Part shown: positions 25,041-33,790 of the stretch, in pieces
Position numbering within the stretch: the first letter of the stretch is position 1
Layout of the letters: every line of letters starts with the position of its first letter
Source of the DNA: JANQJA01 sp965267485
Lineage (GTDB): Bacteria > Pseudomonadota > Gammaproteobacteria > Pseudomonadales > Azotimanducaceae
DNA: 64,000 nucleotides
Assembly (NCBI GenBank): GCA_965267485.1
Contig: OZ254080.1
Coordinates: 558,001 to 622,000 of the forward strand
Direction of reading: 5' to 3'
Position numbers and translations under genes: made by a program
The notes under the pieces: generated by a model
The model's input: the letters and a program-made list of their open reading frames with translations, nothing else
Databases searched by the model: none
Told to the model about the DNA's origin: nothing

Positions 25041-26432
25041 TCAGCGTGTCGTGGGCGTGATTTTCTCGACGCTCTCGTCAGCGACGATGTACCGGTCGAG
25101 ATCGTAGACGTCTTCCGGGCTGAGCGAACCAACGACTTGCTTGAGTCGCAGGGTGTCCCGGATGTATTGGTAGCGTGCGCTGGCGTACTGGAATTGCGCG
25201 GCAAACAACCGCTGCTGCGCCAGAAGTACGTCGACGATGTTTCGGGTGCCCACCTCATAGCCGGTTTGCGTTGCGTCGAGCGCGCTCTGGCTGGATTCAA
25301 TGCCGCGCAGGCGGGCACGTACGCGGGCGACGTCGGTAATGATCGCGCTGTAGAGGTTGCGCGTGTTCTCGACGACCGTCCTTCGGGTCAGGTCGAAGTT
25401 GCGCTGGGCCTGATCGAGCTGGAACCCGGCCTGTCGGGCCTGGGAGCGAATGCGCAGCCCGGTGAAGATCGGGACATCCAGTGACAGCGTTGCCGCGTTG
25501 GTTTCCGTCTGCCCGGAGAACACGCTGTTCGCGCCCGATTCGCTCTCGGAGTAGCTGATGCGCGCGTTGACGGTCGGCAGGTGGCCGCTACGAGCGATCT
25601 GGACCTGACGGCGCGCCTGCTCAACGGCGTGTCGCGATGCCAGCAGGTCGTAGTTGCCGGCGAGGGCGGCCTCGACCCAGTCTTCCTCGTTGCGGGGCGC
25701 GGGGTACTCGACCGGGAACTCCTCGGACAGGCCATCGATCTCCTGTATCAGCTGCCCGGTCAGGCGAACCAGTGTTTCGAACGTGATCGCCTGCGCACCC
25801 TCGGCTTCAATGACGCCCACGGTCGACGTATCAAACGCGGCCTGGGATTCGAGAACGTCGGTGATGGCAACGAGGCCGACATCGAAACGCTGCTTGACCT
25901 GCTCGAGTTGACGGCCGACCGCATCGCGCTCGGCGATGGCTGCGCTCAGTCGGTCCTGCGCCTCGAGGATCGAGAGATAGTTGTCTGCGACGCGGAAGAT
26001 CAGTTCCTGCTGCTCGGCAGCGAACTGCGCGGCGGCCTGGGCTTCGATCTCTCTCGACTGGCGGAAGGTGAACCAGCGGGAAAGGTCGAACACGGGCTGG
26101 GTCAGCGTCGCCGACCACTGGTTGCTGTTGAAATTCTGGGTCTGGTTGACGACCGTGAACCCGCTGGGAGATGTGGGATCCTGAAGGAACTCGGGGCTCG
26201 TACGCTTGGTCTGGGTCGTCGAGACGCTGGCAGAGATGTTGGGCATGAGGCCGCCGCGGGCCTGGTCCACGACTTCCTGTCTCGCGCTGAAGCCGGCACG
26301 GGCGGCGGCAATCTGCGGGTCATTCTGAACGGCGAGTTCATAGACATCGGCCAGGCTGGTTGCGCCTGCCAGCGGCGATGCCGCCATCGTTGCGGCCACT
26401 GAAAGGCTCGCGGCCCATCGAGAAAATCTCAT
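25041..26432 (-). CDS. tolC: TolC-family outer-membrane efflux protein
   Basis: The 463-residue outer-membrane channel has a signal peptide (MRFSRWAASLSVAATMAASPLAGA) and the two TolC repeats: DVYELAVQNDPQIAAARAGF near residue 30 and a repeat near residue 250. The conserved NPQ-like start and VGTRNIVDVLLAQQRLF helix are present. It should form a trimeric exit duct for RND, MFS or type I systems. The RND pair at 45-49 kb has no tolC of its own and could use this one. It is first in a tolC-htrA-terB-lipoprotein cluster. Confidence 0.93.
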   Translation of the reverse strand: MRFSRWAASLSVAATMAASPLAGATSLADVYELAVQNDPQIAAARAGFSARQEVVDQARGGLMPNISASVSTTQTKRTSPEFLQDPTSPSGFTVVNQTQNFNSNQWSATLTQPVFDLSRWFTFRQSREIEAQAAAQFAAEQQELIFRVADNYLSILEAQDRLSAAIAERDAVGRQLEQVKQRFDVGLVAITDVLESQAAFDTSTVGVIEAEGAQAITFETLVRLTGQLIQEIDGLSEEFPVEYPAPRNEEDWVEAALAGNYDLLASRHAVEQARRQVQIARSGHLPTVNARISYSESESGANSVFSGQTETNAATLSLDVPIFTGLRIRSQARQAGFQLDQAQRNFDLTRRTVVENTRNLYSAIITDVARVRARLRGIESSQSALDATQTGYEVGTRNIVDVLLAQQRLFAAQFQYASARYQYIRDTLRLKQVVGSLSPEDVYDLDRYIVADESVEKITPTTR

Positions 26433-26573
26433 AGGGATTCCTTTTGTTAAAGCCCCGAAAATCGGCTCGCTAGCATACTTGCCGCGTGGCAGTGACGCCA
26501 GTCCGGGGGCGACAGTTCGGTGTATAGATACGACGAAACCGGGGTTTCGATCTCCTTTGACGCTCGCGCGTCC

Positions 26574-27971
26574 TCAACGGTTTACGGCTGACACAGCAGG
26601 CGCGGCGAATGGACCCAGCCGGGATTCGAGCCATTTCGCGACGGCGAGGCTCTCGTGCTCGTGGAACGGGCGCGCGATGATCTGGATGCCGATCGGCAGG
26701 CCGTCTTCATCCGTGCCCGCGCGGATGACCGTGCCCGGCCAGCCGGTCAGGTTGTACGCTGTCGTATAGCTGTACGCAGCCATGTCCTCTTCCTGTCGGT
26801 GCGGAATCGCCGTATGGGCGTTTACCGGACAGATGAGAATGTCGAAATCCCGGAAGTAGCCGAGCATCGTGCTGCGAAAGTTGTCCCACAGTGAGATCGT
26901 CTGCGCGAACTCACGCTGGCTGATTGGCTGCGGACGGTGTGCAATGCTGGCCGCAATTCTGGGTGATGGCGTGCTCGTGCGGCAGTCTTCCAGCAGGTTC
27001 TCGAGCATCTCGCCGCCGTCGGCGCCAAAAACGCGCGCCATGATGAAGTTGGTCATCTCGATGCCCGACGGCCGCGCCTCGGTCGCATCAATACCGTCCT
27101 CGCGCAGCAGATCGCAGGCTTCGCCGATGGCCGCCCTGATGGCTGCTGTGGGTGTGCGGACGCCGTTGTCGGCGTGAAATCCCACCCGCAGCGCCCGAAC
27201 GTCGACGTCGCTGCTATGGGCAAGCCCGGCCTCGACGCAGTTCGGATCGACGAAATCCGGGCCGGCAATGATGCCCAGCAGAAGCTCCAGATCGTCGACA
27301 TAGCGTGCCATGGGGCCGGGTTGCGAGAGTCGTGCGATCATGCCGGAACTCGGCAGCGCATTCCCCGTGCAGGGTACCCGACCCGTGGTTGGCTTGATGC
27401 CGGCGATACCAGAGAAGTGACTGGGCAGGCGAATGCTGCCGCCGGTATCCGTCCCGATGTCGAACGGCGACGCGCCGGCGGCGATGATCGCAGCGGCGCC
27501 GCCGCTGCTGCCGCCCGGCGTCCGGGTGAGGTCGAAAGGGTTGTTGGTGCGGCCGTAGACGTTGTTGTCGGTCTGGAACCAGAGCGTGAATTCCGGTGTG
27601 TTGGTCTTGCCCATCATGATCGCGCCGGCGGACTTCAGGCGGGCGACGCAGGTGGCATCCTGGCCGGGCCGGAAGTCCTTGCGGCCCTCCGTGCCCCATG
27701 TGGTGACGGCATCGGCGGTGTCGAGGCTGTCCTTCAGGGTCATGGGAATGCCATGAAGCGGGCCGTGAAGTTTGCCGTCTGCCAGCTCGGCGTCGTACTT
27801 GGCGGCATACTTGAGTGCGAGGTCTGCGGTAGAGCAGACCACGGCATTCAGCTCGGGGTTGACCTTCTCGATACGGTCGAGGAATCCGCGGACGAGATCG
27901 ACCGATTTGACGCTTCGGCTTCGCACCGCCTCTGCCATCGCGGCCAGCGGCGCTTCGAGGAGTTCTTCCAT
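26574..27971 (-). CDS. Amidase-signature-family amidohydrolase
   Basis: A 465-residue enzyme with the full Ser-cisSer-Lys triad: Lys in IPMTLKDSLD, cis-Ser in PGGSSGGAAA and nucleophile Ser in GTDTGGSIRLP. The family includes amidases, 6-aminohexanoate and fatty-acid amide hydrolases and GatA. GatA is unlikely because no gatB or gatC is near and C-terminal motifs differ. Substrate unknown. No signal peptide, so cytosolic. A TATAGT element on this strand at 28000-28005 may be its -10. Confidence 0.88.
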   Translation of the reverse strand: MEELLEAPLAAMAEAVRSRSVKSVDLVRGFLDRIEKVNPELNAVVCSTADLALKYAAKYDAELADGKLHGPLHGIPMTLKDSLDTADAVTTWGTEGRKDFRPGQDATCVARLKSAGAIMMGKTNTPEFTLWFQTDNNVYGRTNNPFDLTRTPGGSSGGAAAIIAAGASPFDIGTDTGGSIRLPSHFSGIAGIKPTTGRVPCTGNALPSSGMIARLSQPGPMARYVDDLELLLGIIAGPDFVDPNCVEAGLAHSSDVDVRALRVGFHADNGVRTPTAAIRAAIGEACDLLREDGIDATEARPSGIEMTNFIMARVFGADGGEMLENLLEDCRTSTPSPRIAASIAHRPQPISQREFAQTISLWDNFRSTMLGYFRDFDILICPVNAHTAIPHRQEEDMAAYSYTTAYNLTGWPGTVIRAGTDEDGLPIGIQIIARPFHEHESLAVAKWLESRLGPFAAPAVSAVNR

Positions 27972-28070
27972 GTTGATCCAGCCCTCGTAAGAGACCGCTA
28001 CTATATCGCGAATACCGCTTCCCGGGAGAAGCCGTTAGAATATCGGGCCCATTGACGCTGCGGGAGCTTC

Positions 28071-29873
28071 ATGTCGGCCGCAAGCCCAGGATTTCTCTTC
28101 CTGTTCGACCTGATCGTCCTGACCGGTCTGCTGCACTACTATCGCCGGCTCGGCTATCCGTTTCTGCTCTACGGCAGCATCTTCCTCGGACTTCATGCCT
28201 GTGGCGGCTTTGTATCAGCGCTGCTGCCGCTCGACACCGGCGCCCTCGTTCGCGCCCCTTTTACGCTGGGCACGGCGACGCTCGCGGCCTGCTGCGCGCT
28301 GAATATCGCACGGCTCGACGATCACCTCGCCCGGCTCGTCACAGTGGCGATCATTGCCTCGCTGTTCGCACTGGGTGTCGGCTTCCTGGCGCTGACCGGT
28401 GAGGCCCTGGCGGTCGCGCTCGCTGCGCCGGCATCGGCGCTGCTGGTGATCGCCGCATTCGTGCTGCTGCGTCAAGCCCGGTCGATGGCGACCTGCTGGT
28501 TCTCGGCGCTCGCCCTGTTGCTCGCCGTTGGCCTGCCCCTGGCAGTCTGGATACCCGTACCCGCGGCGGCGCTCGATCTCACGCAACTCCTGATCGGCGT
28601 GACGCTCGTGATGACGGCTGCCGAGCGTGTCATGGCCGAACTCGCAACCAGGGATGCGCGTATCGAGCGGTATGCAGAGGATCGGCGCCGTCTCGAGATA
28701 CAGTTCTCACAGGCCCAGAAGCTGGAAAGCCTCGGCATGCTGGCTGGCGGCATCGCGCACGATTTCAACAACATGCTCACAAGCATTCTGGGTTACGCGA
28801 GTCTTGCGATGAAGAAGCTCTCGCCGGACAGCGAGGTCCGCAAGGATCTGTACATGGTCATGTCCGGTGCGCGTCAGGCTGTCGATCTGACGTCACAGAT
28901 GCTGATCTATGCCGGCAAGGGTGCCGTCGAGTCAGAAGCTGTCGATATCTCTGAGGTCGTGTCGAACATGGACAACCTCGTGCAGTCGGTTGTGCCGAGC
29001 AAGATCCGTGTCGTCCAGCGGCTCGGCCGTGACCTGCCCAGCCTCAGGGGCGACCGCGCGCAGCTTGGGCAGGCCGTCATGAATCTCATCGCCAATGCGG
29101 TGGATGCCATGGAGGATGGGGGCGGTACAATCGAGATATCGACTGGCCTGGGTGAAATCGATGACAGCATCCTGAGGTCGAGCTTCTTTGCCGAAGACCG
29201 TGAGCCGGGTGCGTATCTGTACCTGCGCGTCAGTGACTCGGGCATCGGGATGAGCAACGAGCAGATTGATCGCATCTTCGATCCCTTCTACTCCGAGAAG
29301 CACTCGGGCAAGGGTCTGGGGCTTGCCTCACTTTCCGGCATCGTGCGCCAGCACAAGGGCTTCATCCAGGTGCAGTCCGCCCCGGGTGAGGGGACCGAGT
29401 TCACAGTCTTCTTTCCGCTCGTTGCGGTATCGGATGCGCCAGGCGAGATACCACCACTTCCCTCAACCCGCAGCCGGCAGCGCGGCCGGGTCCTGCTGGC
29501 TGATGACGATTCACGGATTCGCAGCCTGATGGCATCGATTCTGGAAAGCGATCACTACACGATTGTCTCAGCGGAAGACGGGCGCGAGGCGCTCTCGCTC
29601 TGGCGGGAGCACAAGGGTGACTTCGATGTGCTGGTAATCGATTGCACGATGCCCAGGATGTCCGGGGTCGACGTGTATCGCCAGCTGCGCGCCGACGGCG
29701 TGAAGACGCCGATCGTTCTCGTCAGCGGTTACCACCAGGAACAGGTGGCGCGACACATCGAGAACGATCCACAGGGTACGTTCGTCAAGAAACCGTTCAA
29801 CGTTGACGACTTCCTGCGCGAGGTCAACGGTATCCGGGAATCCGCGAGCCTCGCTCGTCGCCAGCGACTATGA
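28071..29873 (+). CDS. Hybrid sensor histidine kinase with receiver domain
   Basis: 600 residues: about six transmembrane helices (1-190), a short coiled coil, then HisKA with phosphoacceptor His in GGIAHDFNNMLTSILG, an HATPase domain (N box LIANAVDAMEDGG, G1 DSGIGM, G2 GKGLGLASLSG) and a C-terminal receiver (about 478-595) with acidic pocket LADDDSR, phosphoacceptor Asp in VIDCTMPRMSG and conserved Lys in FVKKPF. It has no periplasmic sensor domain, so the membrane bundle may sense. No response regulator or output gene is adjacent. The end overlaps convergent ileS by 6 bp. Confidence 0.93.
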   Translation: MSAASPGFLFLFDLIVLTGLLHYYRRLGYPFLLYGSIFLGLHACGGFVSALLPLDTGALVRAPFTLGTATLAACCALNIARLDDHLARLVTVAIIASLFALGVGFLALTGEALAVALAAPASALLVIAAFVLLRQARSMATCWFSALALLLAVGLPLAVWIPVPAAALDLTQLLIGVTLVMTAAERVMAELATRDARIERYAEDRRRLEIQFSQAQKLESLGMLAGGIAHDFNNMLTSILGYASLAMKKLSPDSEVRKDLYMVMSGARQAVDLTSQMLIYAGKGAVESEAVDISEVVSNMDNLVQSVVPSKIRVVQRLGRDLPSLRGDRAQLGQAVMNLIANAVDAMEDGGGTIEISTGLGEIDDSILRSSFFAEDREPGAYLYLRVSDSGIGMSNEQIDRIFDPFYSEKHSGKGLGLASLSGIVRQHKGFIQVQSAPGEGTEFTVFFPLVAVSDAPGEIPPLPSTRSRQRGRVLLADDDSRIRSLMASILESDHYTIVSAEDGREALSLWREHKGDFDVLVIDCTMPRMSGVDVYRQLRADGVKTPIVLVSGYHQEQVARHIENDPQGTFVKKPFNVDDFLREVNGIRESASLARRQRL

Positions 29874-32800
29874 GTGGCGATCGATAACGATCGAGAGCCC
29901 GTCTTTCTCGATGTCGAATTCGAGCACATCGTCGCCGAGCGACTCGGTTGGCTCCAGCGTTTCCGCCAGCGTCTCACCGCGAATGTAGTCTGCGTGTCGC
30001 GTCATCGCTTCGCGCAGTCGGCCGCTGGCCGAGTAGCGGATGTCGATCCGGTCGACGACGTTGAAGCCCTTGTCGCGGCGGGATCGCTGGACGCGGTTCA
30101 CCACCTCGCGGGCAAGGCCTTCGAGGAGCAGGTCCTCGGTCAGGTTGCAGTCGACGTCGATTGAGACGAAGCGGTCGGAGATGGCATTGGTGCCCTCTCG
30201 TGCTTCCCTGAACACCAGAATGTCGTCTGCGGCAAAAGTCTGCCCGTCGAGTGTGATCTCGCCGGATTCCTGCAATGCGCCAATCTGATCAGTGGTCAGC
30301 CCTTCGATCATATCCTTGAAGCGTTTGAAGTCCTTGCCGAGGCGCTTGCCCAGCACCGGTGAGTTCGGCTTCGCGTAAAGATCGATGTATTCGCCTTCGT
30401 TGGTCGAGTACACCACGGCCTTGACGTTGAGTTCGGCCTGCAGATAGTTCTCGAGCTTCGCAATTTCGTCGAGCAGGGCCTGATCCTTGTGGATGACGGT
30501 CAGTGCCGGCAGCGGATAGCGTGTCTTGATCTTCTCCTGGTTCCGCTTCTGCCGCCCCAGCAGGATGATGTGCTGCATTCTCGTGACCGCGCTCTCCAGC
30601 ATCGGATCGATCAGGCCCGCCTCCGGTTCGGGATAGCTGCAAAGATGCACGGAGGCCGGCTGGTCGATGTGACTGAACGGCTTCATCTGCTGGAAGATGG
30701 TTTCCGACAGGAACGGCGCGAACGGTGCCATCGACTGATTGAGTTCGAAGAGCGTTGTGTACAGCGTCATGTAGGCGGCATCCTTGTCCGCGGTCATGCC
30801 GTCACCCCAGAACCTGGATCGGTTCAGCCGGATGTACCAGTTGGTGAGGTCCTCGATGAAGTCGAAGAGTGCCGGCACGACGTTGTAAAGGCGGTATGCC
30901 TCCATCTCGCGGGAGATGTTGGCCTTCAGCGTCTGCAGACGCGAGAGAATCCACCGGTCCATGATGTTGGCTGATGGCGTGAACTTTGCCCCCGGCTGCC
31001 ATCCGTCGATCGTCGCATAGGTCTCGAAGAACTTGAATGCGTTCAGCCAGGGCAGCAGTGCACGTCGCACCATGTCGCGTACGCCTTCGTCCGAGAAACG
31101 CTGCTCTTCGGCCTTCACGAGTCCGGAGTTGATGAGGTACAGGCGCAGTGCATCTGCGCCGTACTTCTCCATGAGTTCGTCCGGCGGCGTGTAGTTGCGC
31201 AGCCGCTTGGACATCTTCTTTCCGTCCTCGGCCATCACGATGCCGTTCACGATCACGTTCTTGAACGGATGCGTGTCGAACAGCGCCGTGCCCAGGACGA
31301 TCAGCGTATAGAACCAGCCGCGGGTCTGGTCGAGTCCCTCGGCGATGAACTCGGCGGGGAAGCCCTTCTCGAACAGGGTTTCATTCTCGAACGGGTAGTG
31401 CAGCTGGGCGTAGGGCATCGAGCCGGATTCGAACCAGCAGTCGAGTACTTCCTCGATGCGGCGGTAGGTGCCTTCCTCACCGTCCATTTCGAAGGTCAGG
31501 CCATCGACGTGCTCGCGATGCAGATCATCGACGAGTACGCCCGTATAGTCGGCAAGCTCCTGCCTCGATCCCACGCAGACCGCATTGCCGGTCGCATCGT
31601 TGATCCAGATCGGGAGCGGGGTACCCCAGTAGCGATTGCGCGAGATCGCCCAGTCGATGGCGCCATCGAGCCAATTGCCCATGCGGCCGTCCTTGATGTG
31701 GCCCGGTACCCAGTTGATGTGCTGGTTGACCTCGCGCAGTCGGTCCTTGAACTGCTCGACGCGCACATACCAGGAGTCGATCGTGCGATAGATGAGCGGT
31801 GTATCGGAACGTGGGCAGAACGGGTAGCTGTGGACGATCACGTCCTGCCGGTAAAGCTTTGCCTCGTCCTTCAGCTTGCGAATGATTTCGCGGTCTGCCT
31901 CCTTGACGTGCAAACCGGCGAAATCCGTGACATCGGCGGTGAACTTGCCTTCCATGTCAACGGGGCAGACGATGGCATCAATGCCCGCGGTCTTCAGTAC
32001 CCGATAGTCATCCTCGCCGAATGCCGGCGCCTGGTGAACGATGCCCGTACCACTGTCGGTTGTGACGTATTCGTCGGTCACCACCTGGAATGCGCCGGCG
32101 CTTTCAAGGTCGGCGAAGTAGTCGAAGAGCGGCTGGTAGGTCAGTCCCCTGAGTTCACTGCCTGCGACCTCCTTCACGACCTCCTGTTCGCGACCCTTGC
32201 CAAAGTCTTCGAGCCGCTCGGTGGCGACGTAGATGCGGGCATCCAGTTCCTTGTCATGGACCAGCGAGTAGCGGATGTCGGGACCGACGCAAAGCGCGAG
32301 GTTGGAAGGCAGGGTCCAGGGCGTGGTCGTCCAGGCCGCGATATACGCGTCCTCTTCGTTCAGCCGGAACAGAACCGTGACGGCCGGATCCTGCACATCC
32401 TGATAGTTCGAGCCGGCCTCGAAGTTCGACAGCACGGTGCCGAGCGCCGTTGAGAAAGGCACCACCTTTTCTCCCCGATAGATCAGGCCCTTGTCCCACA
32501 GCTGTTTGAACACCCACCAGACTGACTCCATGAACCAGGGGTCCATCGTCTTGTAGTCGTTTTCGAAATCGACCCATCGACCGATTCGGGTGATGGTCGA
32601 TTCCCATTCGGCGGTGTAGCGATTGACGATTGATCGACATTCGTCGTTGTAGCCCTTGATCCCGAGCTTTTCGACTGCTTCGGCGGACGACATGCCGAGT
32701 GCCTTGTCGATCTCCTGCTCGATGGGCAGGCCATGACAGTCCCAGCCGAAGCGGCGCTGCACATGCCGGCCCTTCATCGTGAAGTAGCGGGGAACGGTAT

Positions 32801-33011
32801 CCTTCAGCGTCGATGCAACGAGGTGGCCGTGGTGCGGCAGGCCGGTGGCGAAGGGCGGCCCATCGTAGAAGATGTAGGGCTCGCCATTGCGCGTCTGGTC
32901 CAGCGACTGCTGGAATACATTCTCCTGCTTCCACAACTCGAGCACGCGGTGCTCGGCATCGACGAACGAAAAGTCCGATGCACTGCCGGTGCTGTTGTCT
33001 GTCTCGCTCAC
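29868..33011 (-). CDS. ileS: Isoleucyl-tRNA synthetase, eukaryote-like (IleS2-type) form
   Basis: Charges tRNA-Ile and edits valine. At 1047 residues it is longer than E. coli IleS (938). The class I HIGH motif is GLPHHGHL (residues about 57-64) within YDGPPFATGLPHHGHLVAS, and the KMSKS motif is KKMSKRLRNY. Both forms, plus RRFGWDCHGLPIEQEI, are those of the eukaryote-like IleRS2 class known for tolerance to mupirocin. The HxGH residues are canonical, unlike the altered motif tied to hyper-resistance. The start is GTG 33011 with AAGGGA upstream. A terminator and an Ile-rich leader ORF directly precede it (separate entries). Confidence 0.96.
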   Translation of the reverse strand: MSETDNSTGSASDFSFVDAEHRVLELWKQENVFQQSLDQTRNGEPYIFYDGPPFATGLPHHGHLVASTLKDTVPRYFTMKGRHVQRRFGWDCHGLPIEQEIDKALGMSSAEAVEKLGIKGYNDECRSIVNRYTAEWESTITRIGRWVDFENDYKTMDPWFMESVWWVFKQLWDKGLIYRGEKVVPFSTALGTVLSNFEAGSNYQDVQDPAVTVLFRLNEEDAYIAAWTTTPWTLPSNLALCVGPDIRYSLVHDKELDARIYVATERLEDFGKGREQEVVKEVAGSELRGLTYQPLFDYFADLESAGAFQVVTDEYVTTDSGTGIVHQAPAFGEDDYRVLKTAGIDAIVCPVDMEGKFTADVTDFAGLHVKEADREIIRKLKDEAKLYRQDVIVHSYPFCPRSDTPLIYRTIDSWYVRVEQFKDRLREVNQHINWVPGHIKDGRMGNWLDGAIDWAISRNRYWGTPLPIWINDATGNAVCVGSRQELADYTGVLVDDLHREHVDGLTFEMDGEEGTYRRIEEVLDCWFESGSMPYAQLHYPFENETLFEKGFPAEFIAEGLDQTRGWFYTLIVLGTALFDTHPFKNVIVNGIVMAEDGKKMSKRLRNYTPPDELMEKYGADALRLYLINSGLVKAEEQRFSDEGVRDMVRRALLPWLNAFKFFETYATIDGWQPGAKFTPSANIMDRWILSRLQTLKANISREMEAYRLYNVVPALFDFIEDLTNWYIRLNRSRFWGDGMTADKDAAYMTLYTTLFELNQSMAPFAPFLSETIFQQMKPFSHIDQPASVHLCSYPEPEAGLIDPMLESAVTRMQHIILLGRQKRNQEKIKTRYPLPALTVIHKDQALLDEIAKLENYLQAELNVKAVVYSTNEGEYIDLYAKPNSPVLGKRLGKDFKRFKDMIEGLTTDQIGALQESGEITLDGQTFAADDILVFREAREGTNAISDRFVSIDVDCNLTEDLLLEGLAREVVNRVQRSRRDKGFNVVDRIDIRYSASGRLREAMTRHADYIRGETLAETLEPTESLGDDVLEFDIEKDGLSIVIDRHS

Positions 33012-33057
33012 GGTCTGTCCCTTATTTCGTAGAGTCTGTCACTCGGGTCCCAAAACG

Positions 33058-33082
33058 AAAAAACCCGCCGGTTGGCGGGTTT
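33058..33082 (-). terminator. Intrinsic terminator in the ileS leader (attenuator hairpin)
   Basis: On the minus strand AAACCCGCC (33074-33082) pairs perfectly with GGCGGGTTT (33061-33069) around a 4-nt loop, followed by a run of six T's (33058-33063). It lies 47 bp before the ileS GTG, on the same strand, so it must be bypassed for ileS to be expressed from the upstream promoter. Confidence 0.9.
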
Positions 33083-33101
33083 CGTCTCAAAGCTGCAGCC
33101 G

Positions 33102-33167
33102 CTAACCCACCATTCGTTGCCGAATAATGTCGATAATGATGATGGCGATAGCAAATGCGCTGTTCAT
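33102..33167 (-). CDS. Isoleucine-rich leader peptide of ileS
   Basis: A 21-codon ORF on the minus strand beginning MNSAFAIAIIIIDIIR and ending RQRMVG. Seven of 21 residues are isoleucine, at positions 7, 9-12, 14 and 15, all ATC or ATT. No Shine-Dalgarno is evident before the ATG; an in-frame GTG lies 24 nt upstream. The final codons ATG GTG GGT TAG overlap the antiterminator arm. This density of the cognate amino acid next to a terminator is characteristic of attenuator leader peptides. It lies between purN and ileS, in the same orientation. Confidence 0.8.
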   Translation of the reverse strand: MNSAFAIAIIIIDIIRQRMVG

Positions 33168-33174
33168 GGGCTGA

Positions 33175-33203
33175 AGGATTAGCCAATGCACCCGTGATGT
33201 CAA
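33175..33203 (-). promoter_or_regulatory. Candidate promoter for the ileS leader transcript
   Basis: A perfect TTGACA (33198-33203, minus strand) overlaps the purN stop codon. At 17 bp the -10 would be AATCCT (33175-33180), only a 3/6 match. If used, transcription would start within a few bases of the leader ATG, giving a nearly leaderless transcript. Readthrough from purN is an alternative source. Confidence 0.35.
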
Positions 33204-33790
33204 GGCGAGCGTGCTGCCACCAGTACCCGAAGGGTCGCCACGAGGAATGCGTGTTCCTCGGCGAGGACGCGCGCCGACAACGACTCCGGCGTGTCATCCG
33301 GGTAAACGGTCAGTTCCTTCTGGGCGATGATCGGGCCGGTGTCGTAGTCACCCTCGACGTAGTGGATCGTGATTCCGGTGATCTCGTCACCGGCTTCGAT
33401 AACGGCGCGATGTACGTTCATGCCGTACATGCCCTCGCCGCCGTGGCGGGGCAAGAGGGACGGATGAATGTTGATGATGTGTCCGTTGAAACGTCGCAGG
33501 GTCTCCGTGCCGAGCTTCTTCATGTAGCCCGCGGTGATGACGAGGTCCACCTCGTACTCTTCCAGCGCTTGGCAGATGGCCCGGTCCAGTTCGGCCGCGT
33601 CGGGAACTGTTCGCGATGAGAGGTGCAGTGCGGGGACGCCAGCCTCACGGGCACGGGCGAGCGCGCCGGAACCCGAGTTGTTGCTGATGACCACCGCGGG
33701 CCGGGCGTCCAGCGTCCCGTCGCTGCACGCGTCGATGATGGCCTGCAGATTACTGCCCGAGCCCGAGGCGAGTACGCCGAGTCCGGTCAT
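33200..33790 (-). CDS. purN: Phosphoribosylglycinamide formyltransferase PurN
   Basis: Third step of purine synthesis: transfers a formyl group from 10-formyl-THF to GAR. The 196-residue length is typical. Seen are LASGSGSNLQAIID at the N-terminus, the catalytic Asn-His-Asp set (NIHPSLLPRHGG, with the Asp in DYDTGPIIAQ) and HYVEGDYDTG. The usual partner purM is not adjacent. Instead purN overlaps the upstream acyl-CoA ligase gene by 4 bp and is followed by the ileS attenuator. Its substrate 10-formyl-THF could come from the FolD/FchA operon at 41 kb. Confidence 0.96.
   Translation of the reverse strand: MTGLGVLASGSGSNLQAIIDACSDGTLDARPAVVISNNSGSGALARAREAGVPALHLSSRTVPDAAELDRAICQALEEYEVDLVITAGYMKKLGTETLRRFNGHIINIHPSLLPRHGGEGMYGMNVHRAVIEAGDEITGITIHYVEGDYDTGPIIAQKELTVYPDDTPESLSARVLAEEHAFLVATLRVLVAARSP

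Larger units (their letters stand above)
33058..33167 (-). promoter_or_regulatory. Ribosome-mediated transcription attenuator of ileS (leader peptide, antiterminator, terminator)
   Basis: Three elements are in the order needed for attenuation: an Ile-rich leader ORF (33102-33167), a segment UGGUGGGUU (33104-33112) covering its last codons, and an intrinsic terminator. The segment can pair with AACCCGCCA (33073-33081) over nine base pairs, one of them G-U. That pairing uses the same bases as the 5' arm of the terminator (33074-33082), so the structures exclude each other. A ribosome reaching the stop codon would cover 33104-33112 and allow termination. One stalled on the Ile codons (33132-33149) would leave it free and permit readthrough into ileS. 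The pairings are visible in sequence; the mechanism is inferred by analogy with the ilv and pheST attenuators. Confidence 0.82.

Noticed and set aside
33058..33082. Simple reading as the purN terminator
   Set aside because: It could end purN transcripts too, but the Ile-rich ORF and the alternative pairing with its 5' arm explain more than a plain terminator does.
33022..33297. 91-codon minus-strand frame across the ileS leader
   Set aside because: It runs out of frame through purN, the leader ORF and the terminator; Arg/His-rich composition has no protein-like pattern.
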